A stretch of 64,000 bases of DNA from Lucinisca nassula (lineage: Eukaryota > Mollusca > Bivalvia > Lucinida > Lucinidae), in contig OY757011.1 in assembly GCA_963580285.1 (NCBI GenBank), positions 204,121,644 to 204,185,643 of the forward strand. The letters run 5' to 3'. Within the stretch, counting starts at the first letter, position 1; every line of letters begins with the position of its first letter. Made by a program: the position numbers and the translations under genes. A model generated the notes under the pieces. That model did no database searches. It saw only the letters and a program-made list of their open reading frames with translations, and was not told the DNA's origin. Shown piece after piece: positions 42,648-52,272 of the stretch.

Positions 42648-42926
42648 TAGCGCCTCCTCGTATCGGGACTTGGAGAAGTAGTTTGGGCTGCATGGTGATT
42701 CTGCACAAAGCTGCAACCGATCGAACTTGTGTATTGGTAAACCGCTTAGAATGTACAAGCCTGCCCAGGAAAAGTGGCGCGAGTCGGACCGCTACCATAG
42801 GTGGTACGGCTTGAGATGTCATTTCTTCTCAATACCGGGTAAAAGTCCCACACAATCGCAAGCGACGCACCAAAATGACATAAATAGTGATGACGGGGAC
42901 GTTAAACCGCAATTCAAACAAACAAA
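42648..42926 (+). mobile_element. Retroposon H copy
   Basis: CGCCTCCTCGTATCGGGACT head to GGGACGTTAAACCGCAATTC, CAAACAAACAAAAAAC tail. Confidence 0.75.
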
Positions 42927-43180
42927 AAACAAGCTGCAACCGATCGAACTTGTGTATTGGTAAACCGCTTAGAATGCACACGCCTGCCCAGGTTAAGTGG
43001 TGCGAGACGGACAGCTCCTTCAACCCTAGTGGTGTATTTGGGTGATACGGCTTGAGATGTCATTTCTTCTCTATGTCGATTAAAAGTCCCACAAAATCGC
43101 AAGCAATGAACCAAAATGACCTAAATTGTGTTGATGGGGACTTAAAACTACAACACGAACAAACACAAACAAAAACAAAA
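42927..43180 (+). mobile_element. Retroposon H, 5'-lacking tandem copy
   Basis: Starts in mid-element (AAGCTGCAACCGATCGAACT), the same phrase as at 42710 in the copy before it, and ends in a CAAACAAAAACAAAAAAA tail. It looks like an unequal-exchange duplication. Confidence 0.7.
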
Positions 43181-43287
43181 AAATTAAAGCTACTACAACA
43201 ACTTTTCACAACACCAGGGACTGTTGGTTTAACGGAAGGAACATGAGGATGCCGGGCAGATATCCACATTAGGAGAAAGTAGGGCGT

Positions 43288-45705
43288 ATGAAACACCATT
43301 CACATGTGTGCCCGGAAGTCCCTAAACCAAATACTGTGTCTCCTAACAGTGTTGATCTGTCCGAAGAGCCCCGTTTTCCGCCCGACACTGATTGCTTAAA
43401 TTCATCAGCCGCCGACTCTATCTGTTTGAATGAACAAGTTATACATAAGAAGGTATCAGACTTACAGTTCTCATCAAGAGGTTTACACGTTTGTAGCCTT
43501 AACATTCAACATATACTCCCTAAATTCGATGAACTTCGTGTCATTTTGGCATCTGAAAATGGCCCTGACATGTTTGGCGCCTGCGAAACATTCTTAGACC
43601 CAAATATATCAGACAACCAGTTAGTAGTCGACGGCTATGATTTTCTGAGGAAAGACAGAGCATCCACTCAAAACAAAAGCGGCGGTGGTGTGATCCTATA
43701 TGTCAGGAACACTCTGACGTGTACACGTCGCTCAGAGTTAGAAATCTCGAAAATAGAAACCATCTGGGCAGAGGTTGAGCTACCTAATACAAAACCTTTC
43801 CTTTTATGCACAGTTTACCGCCCACCAAATGTTCGTAGCAAGTGGATTGATTTATTTGAGGAAGAACTCTCCATAGCTCAAGCCACAGGTCTCGAATGTA
43901 TAGTCATGGGGGATTTTAACATTGATATGCGTTCCTGTTCCAACTCTAAATGGTTAAATTTAATACAACTCTTTGACCTCACACAAATGGTCACTAAACC
44001 AACGCGTATTACGCAAACGTCTTCCACAATAATAGATCATGTTTATGCCAATACTCCAGGTAATATAGTCGAATGTTTTGTGTCTCAGCTGTCAGTAAGC
44101 GATCACTACCCAGTGTGTTTTACTCGAAAAATAAATTGTAAACTATCAAAACATGAACATTACACAACTACTTATCGCTCTTTTAAAAACTTTAATGAAG
44201 AGCAATTTTTAAATGAACTTTCTTTCGACATGCAAAATTTCCAGGTTAACCAATCGCACGTAAACAAAGATTTTGACATATGGTCGTCTATTATCGCCAA
44301 ACATATTGACAATCATGCTCCGCTAAAAACGAAACGTGTGAAATCCAAACGCTTACCAGAGTGGTTCAACGCGGATATTACGGAAATGCAGAACAAAAGA
44401 GATACTCTTAAACGCTTAAAAATGTGGTCTGCCTATAGAAAAACTCGCAACAAAATCAAACAACTAATAAGATATGCAAAACGGAAATATTTTTCAGATA
44501 AAGTTGATAACGCAAAAGACACCAAATCAATATGGAAACATCTGCGGGCTGTTAACACTGGGACCAAACCGATGACTAATAACCTTCCAACAGAGCTTAT
44601 TATAAATGGTGATCGAATAATCAGTTCTGAAAAAATTGCTTCTGAACTTAATCATTATTTTTCGACAGTAGCCGAAAAATTTCAAGACAACTCTGATATA
44701 ATTCATATAAGTACAGATAAGATAAAACATTTTGTTAATTCTAAAGTTCCTGGCGACATCAGTTTCCAAATTCCTTTTATTACAACGGAGCAAGTTACTT
44801 CATTTATTGATAAATTAGACTCCACCAAAGCAACCTGTTTAGATGGTTTAGGACCGAGGATTTTAAAACTTACGGGTAGTTGCTTAGCGCCTTCTATTTC
44901 TGATCTCATTAATAAAAGCATAGTGACTGGCCACTTCCCAGCTCAACTTAAAAGAGCCAAAATTCTCCCTATCCATAAAAGTGGGTCAAAGTCCGACCCG
45001 TCGAATTATAGGCCAATATCGATTTTGCCAACAGTATCAAAAATTTTTGAAAAACATGTAAACAAACATTTAATGGGTTATCTAAATAAGCATAAACTTT
45101 TATATGAGAACCAATCTGGTTTTCGTCCCAAACATAGTTGTCAAACTGCCTTAATCAAACTTATTGATAAATGGGTGGAATGTATTGACAACGGCGACAT
45201 AATAGGGACACTTTTCCTTGATTTTCGGAAAGCCTTTGATCTGGTTGATCATGAAATTCTATTAAATAAACTGTCACTGAACAAATTTAATCCTTTCACT
45301 CTTCGTTGGTTTGAATCATATCTACAATCCCGTCAACAAGCAATTCAATGTGAAATCAGGTTAATTGAGTTTGCGGAAGTACGGGCAGGTGTGCCTCATG
45401 GTTCCATCTTAGGTCCAACCCTCTTTCTTTTATTCATAAACGAGCTACCTCTCCATTTTGAAATATGTTCATCTGATATTTATGCAGATGATACAACAGT
45501 TCACACCAACAACAAACACTTAGACACTGTTGAATGTAGATTACAGGTAGAACTTCTCAATTCGAAGAAATGGAGTAAAGATAATAAATTACCATTGAAC
45601 TTAAACAAAACTGCCTACATGACTTTGGGCACAAGAAGGCGTCTAAGTAACTGCCGCGAACTAAACTTACAAGTATTGAAAACGTCACCTCACAGAAATT
45701 ACTAG
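43288..45705 (+). CDS. LINE-M endonuclease/reverse transcriptase, N-terminal 805 residues
   Basis: This protein would nick the target DNA and reverse-transcribe the element RNA there. Residues 65-275 form an apurinic-type endonuclease-exonuclease-phosphatase domain: SLNIQ (N72), ACET (E100), TVYRPP near 176, MGDFNID (D209, N211) and SVSDHYPV (D272, H273). Residues 550-740 are the reverse transcriptase: NYRPIS near 573, LFLDFRKAFDLVDH (D645), GVPHGSILGP at 701-710 and the catalytic YADD at 732-735. The GVPH in place of the usual GVPQ may weaken activity. A single-base frameshift near 45673 ends the frame; the missing C-terminal part continues in another frame to 46292. The start codon is the first ATG and may not be the true one. 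Long, otherwise clean frames imply a young insertion. Confidence 0.9.
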   Translation: MKHHSHVCPEVPKPNTVSPNSVDLSEEPRFPPDTDCLNSSAADSICLNEQVIHKKVSDLQFSSRGLHVCSLNIQHILPKFDELRVILASENGPDMFGACETFLDPNISDNQLVVDGYDFLRKDRASTQNKSGGGVILYVRNTLTCTRRSELEISKIETIWAEVELPNTKPFLLCTVYRPPNVRSKWIDLFEEELSIAQATGLECIVMGDFNIDMRSCSNSKWLNLIQLFDLTQMVTKPTRITQTSSTIIDHVYANTPGNIVECFVSQLSVSDHYPVCFTRKINCKLSKHEHYTTTYRSFKNFNEEQFLNELSFDMQNFQVNQSHVNKDFDIWSSIIAKHIDNHAPLKTKRVKSKRLPEWFNADITEMQNKRDTLKRLKMWSAYRKTRNKIKQLIRYAKRKYFSDKVDNAKDTKSIWKHLRAVNTGTKPMTNNLPTELIINGDRIISSEKIASELNHYFSTVAEKFQDNSDIIHISTDKIKHFVNSKVPGDISFQIPFITTEQVTSFIDKLDSTKATCLDGLGPRILKLTGSCLAPSISDLINKSIVTGHFPAQLKRAKILPIHKSGSKSDPSNYRPISILPTVSKIFEKHVNKHLMGYLNKHKLLYENQSGFRPKHSCQTALIKLIDKWVECIDNGDIIGTLFLDFRKAFDLVDHEILLNKLSLNKFNPFTLRWFESYLQSRQQAIQCEIRLIEFAEVRAGVPHGSILGPTLFLLFINELPLHFEICSSDIYADDTTVHTNNKHLDTVECRLQVELLNSKKWSKDNKLPLNLNKTAYMTLGTRRRLSNCRELNLQVLKTSPHRNY

Positions 45706-45725
45706 GGCTTTATATCGATGAAAAT

Positions 45726-46292
45726 TTGACGTGGACAAAACACATAGACCATTTGTGCTCAACTATATCATCTAAAATCTCACTTTTGAGGCAACTGGCT
45801 GAATACGTTCCAAGTAATATTCAAAAACGTTTTTATCAAGGATATATTCTTCCTCTGATAGACTATGGGTCAGTCACATGGGGGTCGACATCTAGCACTA
45901 ATCTGGAACGCCTATCAAAATTGCAAAAACGAGCTGCTCGAATTATACTTAAAGCTGACTTTAATACACCATCCGACTTTATGTTCAAAGAACTAAATTG
46001 GCTCTCTGTTGATAGTAGAATGAAATATAATAAGGCAGTGTTTACATATAGAGCTCTAAATAATATGGCCCCTGTGTATATAAAGGAACTGCTGGCGCCA
46101 ATATCTGAAACCCACTCGTTAAATCTGAGATCAAGCGAAAGCGGAACGCTATACATCCCAAAAGCTAAAACTTCATTATACCAAGGCTCATTCGCCTGTT
46201 CAGCTCCACAGCTATGGAATGCTCTTCCTCAAGAAGTAAGAGACACAGATTCGCTTTCAACATTTAAAAATTGTATCAAAAAACTGTTATAG
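45726..46292 (+). pseudogene. LINE-M reverse transcriptase C-terminal part (frameshifted)
   Basis: Continues the preceding protein in a different frame; coding similarity begins about 50 bases before the first ATG, near 45676. Landmarks: LTWTKHIDHL, YILPLIDYGSVTWG, LSKLQKRAARIIL and ELNWLSVDSRMKYNKAVF, the thumb and C-terminal region typical of Jockey/CR1/L2-type elements. Ends with TAG at 46290-46292. It is not an independent gene, only the downstream half of a broken ORF. Confidence 0.85.
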
Positions 46293-46975
46293 GCTTCCAT
46301 GCTATCTTAACCAAAATTTAACATTATTATACACGTAATTCTTATGCTTTTATGCCGGAGTGAACAGCCAGTCAGTCTCTGTGCCGGGGAAACAGCGGTG
46401 TATAATGTAGCTGTTTGGCAGTGGTACCTGCTGTCTGGACATTGGCTCCGCCACAGGACTCCTTGCTAGACTGTTCGTTTGACTGTACGCTGTTTTTTTT
46501 ACCTCGGTACAGTTACTGAATGGCTTTAATGATACAAGACTATCTGTTTTAGTAAACTGACCACTGTGATACTTAAGGTTTTTAACTTTTGAAGATTGTC
46601 TATATGTTATTTAATCCTATGATTGTTTATTTGTATCTTATGCTTACGTAGATGTTTCATACGCTCCCTATGGATACATATATGTGTAATTAGTGCATTT
46701 TAACTAGAAAGGAGTACCATTTTAAACGCAGATATTCATGCTAAGTCCTGTTTAAATTTTTGCACTTGTGCCATGTCTTATGTGATTTTAACCTCCTTTT
46801 TGTTTTTCAGCATTGTTTCATCATTTATGTTTTCATGAATCTTGTGACAATGTGCATGATTGTATGTATATATGTATATAGCTTTTTTATAGAGGGCCGC
46901 AAGGTAGAATAGCTTATTAGCTAATTGTGTCACCCTCTCAAAATATTGTACAAATAAATAAATAAATAAATAAAT

Positions 46976-47382
46976 TCATACGGAAGAGTAAATCAAAGGA
47001 AAACGATACCCCCTCCCTTCCAACACAAATATAACTTAAAAACCTTGGCTTTAAAAACTAGGTTAAGGTCACCAAAAGCTAAGGTGCATATATGCCATTT
47101 TGGTAAAAAATCTCATAGTTATCGGAAGCCTGTGACTTTAAAACAAATCTAATCAAATATTTGGTAGTTTGTAATGATATTTGTACATGTACCAAGTCTG
47201 ACGAACGTTCATCAATTCTTAAATGAGATTAGGTGGAGACAAGTCATTTTTTGCCAAAAATTGACAGCCTTTTGGAGCCACATGAGCACACATATAGTGT
47301 AGTTCATGTCATGATATTCCAAATTATTAGATAACGTCGACTTCCGGAATTAGCTACGATAGCTTATATCAAAACTTCAAAT
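46976..47382. other. No recognisable feature
   Basis: Anonymous sequence. Confidence 0.4.
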
Positions 47383-48175
47383 AAGAAATGAATTTTATTT
47401 TTCTGCTGTTCATGAAAATATGAACGCAGTGAGTCGCGTGCAGTTAAATGAACAGGGGTTTCATGTAAACTTTGCTGGCGACCGGCTGTCGTTCATACTT
47501 TCATATAAATAAAAAAAAAAAGTTTTTTATTTTTTATATTTACCGTCTTTGCCCATCATCACTGGACGAAAAATGCTTATAGGGCAAATTTTTAAAGCAG
47601 AAAAAAGTTACACGCTGTTTTTCTACAAAGAGCGGAACAACGTTGACGTCACCTACGCCCGTAGAGAACCATGAAAATCATGTGACTCGATGCGTTCATG
47701 GAAGTGTGAACTACATTGTTTTCTATAGGTTTAAATTTGACTTTACATTCAAAATGTAAATATTTAAGAAATGAATTTTATTTTTCTGCTGTTCATGAAA
47801 GTATGAACGCAATGGGTCGCAAGCAAAGTAAATGAAGCCCGAAGGGTTCATGTAAACTTTGCTAGCGACCCGCTGTCGTTCACACTTCCATGAAAAGCAG
47901 AAAAAGTAAGTTCATTTTTCATATTTACATTCTTGCCCCTCATCAATCAATGGGCGAAAATTGTTAAGAGGGCAAACTTTTAAAGTTAAAATACATTTAC
48001 ACGCCTTTTTTTTACAAAGAGCGGAACAGCGTTGACGTCATCAACGCCCGTAGACAACCATGGTTTAGACTGACGTCACTTAACGTCACTGAAAATCATG
48101 CGACTCGATGCGTTCATGAAAGTATGAACTACATTGTTTTCTGTAGATTTACATTAGGCTTAACACTGGAAATGT
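47383..48175. repeat. Tandem duplication of a 380-400-bp hairpin-bearing unit
   Basis: AAGAAATGAATTTTATTTTT starts near 47383 and again at 47765. Each unit has a hairpin (CTGCTGTTCATGAAARTATG / complement ending in CTTTCAT or CATGAAAAGCAG), then GAGCGGAACARCGTTGACGT and TGCGTTCATGRAAGTRTGAA. Confidence 0.85.
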
Positions 48176-48234
48176 AAATATAGCAAAATCTATTGGAACT
48201 GAAACCGAACATAAAATATTTCCCTTTTATTTGT

Positions 48235-48533
48235 TTCTTTGATTTTAGGTTTAACGTCCCTGTCAATGACCCTAAGGTCATTTTGGAGACGTCGCTTCCA
48301 ATTTTGTGGGACTTTTACCCGACATTGAGATGAAATGACATCTCAAACCCTGTCGCCCAATGAAACCAATAGGGGTTATAAGCATGGACGGTCCGATACT
48401 CGCACCGCTTTGCCTGGGCAGGCTTAGATCCTCTAAGCGGTTTAACAGTTCTCGTGTGCTAGTCGGATTCAGCTCTGCGTGGAAGCATCATGCAGCCCAT
48501 CTCTTTCTTCAAGCCCCGACGGGCGGGGGCCTT
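48235..48533 (-). mobile_element. Retroposon H copy
   Basis: TTTGATTTTAGGTTTAACGT through CCCGACGGGCGGGGG. CCTTTTA occurs on both sides (near 48223 and 48531) and may be the target duplication. Confidence 0.85.
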
Positions 48534-48573
48534 TTAAACTCGGTTTTCACACAACACACTCATGTGACGTCCG

Positions 48574-48837
48574 GTTAACAATTCCGTGTAATGAACACCC
48601 CTTCATACCCCATTTCATATGGATAAAAGTGGGGTTTTCGGGAGTAGTCATTATTTTCCTTATCTTTACACACAAACATAGATTGTGGGTACTCGTTAGA
48701 ACCGCCTCATTGAGGCGGTTCTAACGAGCACCATCAATCTATATTTGGACTTAAAATAAGAAAATACCGAACTTTTTCATCTTAAAATGCTAGTTCTAGC
48801 AATAAGAAAGACGCCATGTTAGCGCACGGGTGTGTTC
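48574..48837 (-). mobile_element. MITE family B copy 5
   Basis: GTTAACAATTCCGTGTAATG and CGCACGGGTGTGTTCC end text; perfect core hairpin GTTAGAACCGCCTC/ATT/GAGGCGG. Confidence 0.85.
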
Positions 48838-48859
48838 CTAGTTAAATCAGGTTTTTAAC

Positions 48860-49080
48860 AGTGGCCTCTGTCTCAGTGTAGAAAATGGTCGAGATATTTT
48901 TTTCTTATTTATGTTCCAAATACAGATTGTGGGCGCCTGTTTGGATATCTTCACTGAGGCGGTTCTAGCGACCTATAATTTTTATGTAAAACATAAGAAA
49001 AATAACGTATTCCCTTGTATATCCAACTTTGCTCTATAAAGAAAGATTTCCAACAGTCTTCATTACACTGAGCATGTCAT
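48860..49080 (+). repeat. Degraded family B element
   Basis: TTATTTATGTTCCAAATACA, CACTGAGGCGGTTCTAGCGA and CTTTGCTCTATAAAGAAAGA survive. The left hairpin arm is largely lost. Confidence 0.6.
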
Positions 49081-49402
49081 AATCTAAAGTGATAAGTCAA
49101 AGATATTCATTGATATTGAGTTGCTGATTATATGGTTTTCAATAAGGAAGTTTATTCAAAGGGAAAAAAAACAGACAGCATTGTAGAGAAAACATCGCAA
49201 TAATATCATTACATATATAGAGAGGATATTATAAGTCTCCAGTACATATAAGCGTTCAATAATTTCTATCTTTTCCGACCACTGGCGAGCCGCAAATAAA
49301 ATAGTACAAACTGTTAAAAAGAATTAACATCACATGAAAGGGTCACGGATGTATATTCCGAGTTTGCGTTTCTACAAACCATTTGCTAATGCTATACACC
49401 AC
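49081..49402. other. No recognisable feature
   Basis: Anonymous AT-rich sequence. Confidence 0.4.
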
Positions 49403-49695
49403 CATCATGTTAACAAGTCCGTGAAATGAACACCCCCTAAACCCCACTTTATTTGAAGAAAACTGGGGTTCACGGGTGTAAACATTGTTTTAATTATTGC
49501 TCCAATACATAGGTTGTGGATACGCGTTAGAACCGCGTTAGAACTGCCTCAATGAGGCGGTTCTAACGAGCACCCAAAACCTATGTTGTGAGTATAAATA
49601 AAAAATGTCACAAATTTTCATCAGAAAAAAAAAACTATCATATTGGAGATATGAAAGAATACAGTATACCACACGGGTGTGTTATCAAAGTGACT
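49403..49695 (-). mobile_element. MITE family B copy 7 with duplicated hairpin arm
   Basis: CATGTTAACAAGTCCGTGAA and CACGGGTGTGTTATCAAAGT ends. The left arm is repeated (GCGTTAGAACC then GCGTTAGAACTGCC), an 11-bp slippage within the palindrome. Confidence 0.85.
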
Positions 49696-50179
49696 TTAAC
49701 ATGTCCTTGTAATAAGCACTTTTATAAACCCTGCTCTATACATGTACAGTCGAACTTCAATGGCTCGAACCACTTTGGGACCTCGAAAACCTGTTCGAGA
49801 GAGGGGTAGTTCGAGCCACTGAGGTTACTGTCAGGAGGCATAACGAGATACTTTTAGACATTTTTTCGGTGTTCTATAATGAATATGTATGCTGTGTGTA
49901 CTCATTAGAATCGCCTCATCGAGGCGATTCTAATGAGTACACACAGCATACATTTGCAAGATAAAAAACTAAAATCACCTTAATTATCCCCCACTATTTC
50001 TTATGTAGAGGTTTTCGCTAGGGGCTTAAGAATGGGTTCGACACATCCATGGTAAACGAGCCATCGGTGTTCGAGCCATCGAAGTTATACTGTATATGAG
50101 AAAAGTTGGGCCGCGGTTATGTACACAATGTCTATATTTTTGTTCAAAAACAAAACTTTGGGGTGCTCGTTAGAACCGC
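49696..50179 (-). mobile_element. MITE family B left half, carrying MITE C copy 2
   Basis: TAACATGTCCTTGTAATAAG and TTATAAACCCTGCTCTAT lead into the C element at its TA site. Family B text resumes at 50095 (GAGAAAAGTTGGG, TATTTTTGTTCAAAAAC, GGGTGCTCGTTAGAACCGC) and stops at the hairpin apex. Confidence 0.7.
49747..50092. mobile_element. MITE family C copy 2, TA target site
   Basis: CAGTCGAACTTCAATGGCTC and CGAAGTTATACTG ends, TA at 49745-49746 and 50093-50094. 346 bp, same length as copy 1. Hairpin arms CATTAGAATCGCCTC are perfectly paired. Nested in a family B element. Confidence 0.9.
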
Positions 50180-50231
50180 AACATGTTTCCATTTACAATG
50201 TTAGAAGCAAAACCAGGAAATTAAAATACAT

Positions 50232-50516
50232 CATTACGAAAACACGCCTAGACAAATACATTGACACATTTATCGCCGAAAAAAAAAATGAAAATTTTCA
50301 GATGAAAAATTGTGATATTTTTCTTATTTCTGCCCAAAATATAGATTGTGGGTACTCGTTAGAACCGCCTCATCGAGGCGGTTCTAACGGGTACCCACAA
50401 TCTATATTTTAGAGCATAAATAAGAAAAATAAGGTTTACCCCTGTAAACCCCAGTTTTACTATATAAAAGTGGGGTTCAAGGTGGGTCATAATTATATAG
50501 ACGTGTTTTCATGATG
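50232..50516 (+). mobile_element. MITE family A copy 14, flanked by about 35-bp direct repeats
   Basis: Complete ends and core. On both sides stands ATGTTAGAAGCAAAAC followed by AT-rich text ending AAAATACAT (50199-50232 and 50519-50555). Confidence 0.88.
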
Positions 50517-50674
50517 TCATGTTAGAAGCAAAACTAAAGAATATAAAAATACATATACATATGCAAACAGTATTGACCTAGATGAGACGGTTGATAACGA
50601 CCTCATCAGTGTAAGCACCGTTTGTCTCTATTCACAAGATACGACTTTTCCAAATTTAAAGATTATATAACTTA

Positions 50675-50904
50675 GATTACGAAAACACGCCTAAAGAGTA
50701 TTTAAATACATGTATGTTGAAAATTTTAACACCAAAAATGAAATTTTTCAGATATGAATCCTAATATTTTTAATATTTCTGCTCAAAGCATAGATTGAAG
50801 GAACTCGTTAGAACGACCAAGAAAAATGTAAATCCCAGCTTTACCATATAAATGGGGTTTAAGGGGGTCAAAATTTTTAGGCGTGTTTCCGTTTCCCCGG
50901 GATG
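50675..50904 (+). mobile_element. MITE family A copy 15, degraded core
   Basis: GATTACGAAAACACGCCTAA and TTTTTAGGCGTGTTTCC ends with CTCGTTAGAACGACC left of the core; the right arm is lost. Confidence 0.7.
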
Positions 50905-51021
50905 AAAGCGATAATTAGTGCATGCACGGCAATGTGCATTTCAAGGAGAAAGTCGGGTTCACTTGACATACAACTCATAACAAAGGCTGTTAGTTATGGG
51001 GTAAAAAAAAACGACACTCCT

Positions 51022-51616
51022 AGAATAACACATTGATGTGAGATTTTTTTTTTTTTATGGTTCTAAAATACGGGGACCCTTTCTTATGAAAAAAATGATA
51101 ACTTTTCTTATTTCTGCTGAAAGCATAGATTGTCAGTGCTCATTTGAATATAGATGGTCGGAACTCCCCCCATTACGAAAAAAATCTGATGTTGTTTCAC
51201 CCACAATCTATATTTTAGAGTAGAAATAAGATAAATAAGGTTTATCCCTGTTTTTGTTTGATTTGAAGTTTAACGTCCCCGTCAACACTGTAAAGGTCAT
51301 TTTGGAGACGTTGCTTCCAATTTTGTGGGACTTAAATCCGACATTGAGATGAAATGACTTCTCAAGCCCTGCCGCCAGATGAAACCAATATGGTTTATAA
51401 GCATAGACGGTCTGCCTCGCACCGGGGTTCCTGGGCAGGCTTAGATCCTCTAAGCGGTTTACCAGTACTCGTGTGCGAGTCAGTTTCAGCTCTGCGTGGA
51501 AGCATCATGCAGCCCATCTATTTCTTCAAGCCCCAATGGGCGGGGGCCGAAGTTTTATCCCTGTAAACCCCAGTTTGACCATCAATGAAGAGTTATATAG
51601 GCGTGTTTTCGTGATG
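51022..51616 (+). mobile_element. MITE family A copy 16, split by H
   Basis: Left text TTTCTTATTTCTGCTGAAAG and CACAATCTATATTTTAGAG; the H insertion falls in the CCCTGTAAACCCC segment; right end ATAGGCGTGTTTTCGTGATG. Removing H restores the usual order of family A segments. Confidence 0.75.
51252..51553 (-). mobile_element. Retroposon H nested in MITE A copy 16
   Basis: Flanked by TTTATCCCTGT at 51241-51251 and 51554-51564, a perfect 11-bp target duplication. Confidence 0.92.
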
Positions 51617-51765
51617 CTTTTGAGGCGGTTCTAAAAAGTTCCATTATTCTTTATATTTTTGTTGCGTAAGAATATGGAAAAAATGAAACCCTTGTTAATC
51701 TTAATTTTCTCTATATAAAGCGGGGTTATGTTAACATGATGTTTGTTTAACTGACTTGTTAACAG
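51617..51765 (+). mobile_element. MITE family B right half, starting at the hairpin loop
   Basis: Begins TTGAGGCGGTTCTAA directly after the end of MITE A copy 16 and runs through CTCTATATAAAGCGGGGTTA to an ACTTGTTAAC-type end. The left half is absent, with the break at the palindrome centre. Confidence 0.75.
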
Positions 51766-51852
51766 CTTGCAATGTCCCTTCAGAAGGTTGCAGCTAACAA
51801 TAAAAGCTATATTTTTATTCTAAGGTTTGGAAATGGAAAATGAGCCAGCGCA

Positions 51853-52075
51853 CGGCAAAACCTACAATAAGAAATGTGCGCCCAGCGAAGACTCAGATCA
51901 GTCTGCGCATCCGCGCAGTCTGATCAGAGTCTTTGCTGTGCGCTCTAAGGATAGCTAAGGACCCAATGCTCCTCCATACAGCAAGAAAATTATCTCGTTA
52001 TACTATATGGATGCGCAGGCTGATCTGAGTCTTCGATGCGCGCGCATGTCTTATTGTAGGTTTTGTCGTGCGCAG
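51853..52075. mobile_element. MITE family K copy 2
   Basis: GAGCCAGCGCACGGCAAAAC and GTTTTGTCGTGCGCAGGCTC ends, with CCTACAATAAGA mirrored by TCTTATTGTAGG. Inner hairpin CAGATCAGTCTGCGCATCCG / GCGCAGTCTGATCAGAG. Flanking duplication not clear. Confidence 0.75.
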
Positions 52076-52104
52076 GCTCAAATTGAATATTATTTTTCAC
52101 CTAC

Positions 52105-52272
52105 CAGTTCTCTCATATTTGCAGCATTATAGATTGATCTTCTGAGATCGTTGTGCGTCCCTATAATTGTCTGTCTGTCTGCACTGTGAAATCGTATAAC
52201 AGTGTGTTGTGCAAAAGTGCAGGCATAGCAAAAAGCGAAAATTGTTAGAACTGCTGTAGTTTTTCCTTCCAT
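52105..52272 (-). CDS. Putative first coding exon of a secreted CAP-superfamily (CRISP/antigen-5-like) protein
   Basis: The 56-residue stretch from ATG at 52272 has a typical signal peptide (MEGKTTAVLTIFAFCYACTF, cleavage likely after FAQ). Next comes QTIIGTHNDLRRSIYNAANM, the conserved N-terminal helix of CAP-domain proteins (pattern HNxLR, then an NM near a helix end). A good splice donor follows REL (GTAGGT at 52104 downwards); reading on hits a stop at 52090-52092. An upstream non-ATG extension also stays open. CAP proteins are secreted, disulphide-rich and varied in function; nothing here tells which. Later exons, expected below 52100, were not found; that space is filled by MITEs, so this may be an exon fragment or the start of a gene with a long intron. 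Confidence 0.5.

Larger units (their letters stand above)
43181..46975 (+). mobile_element. LINE-M non-LTR retrotransposon, near-complete second ORF
   Basis: Contains endonuclease and reverse-transcriptase coding sequence, about 680 bp of 3' UTR, and an (AAAT)n tail at 46953-46975. The UTR ends CTAATTGTGTCACCCTCTCA. No ORF1 is visible, and the 5' side abuts the A-rich tail of an H element, so the copy is probably 5'-truncated or inserted into that tail. RT motifs suggest the Jockey/CR1/L2 assemblage; the exact clade is not assigned. No target duplication was found. Confidence 0.85.
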
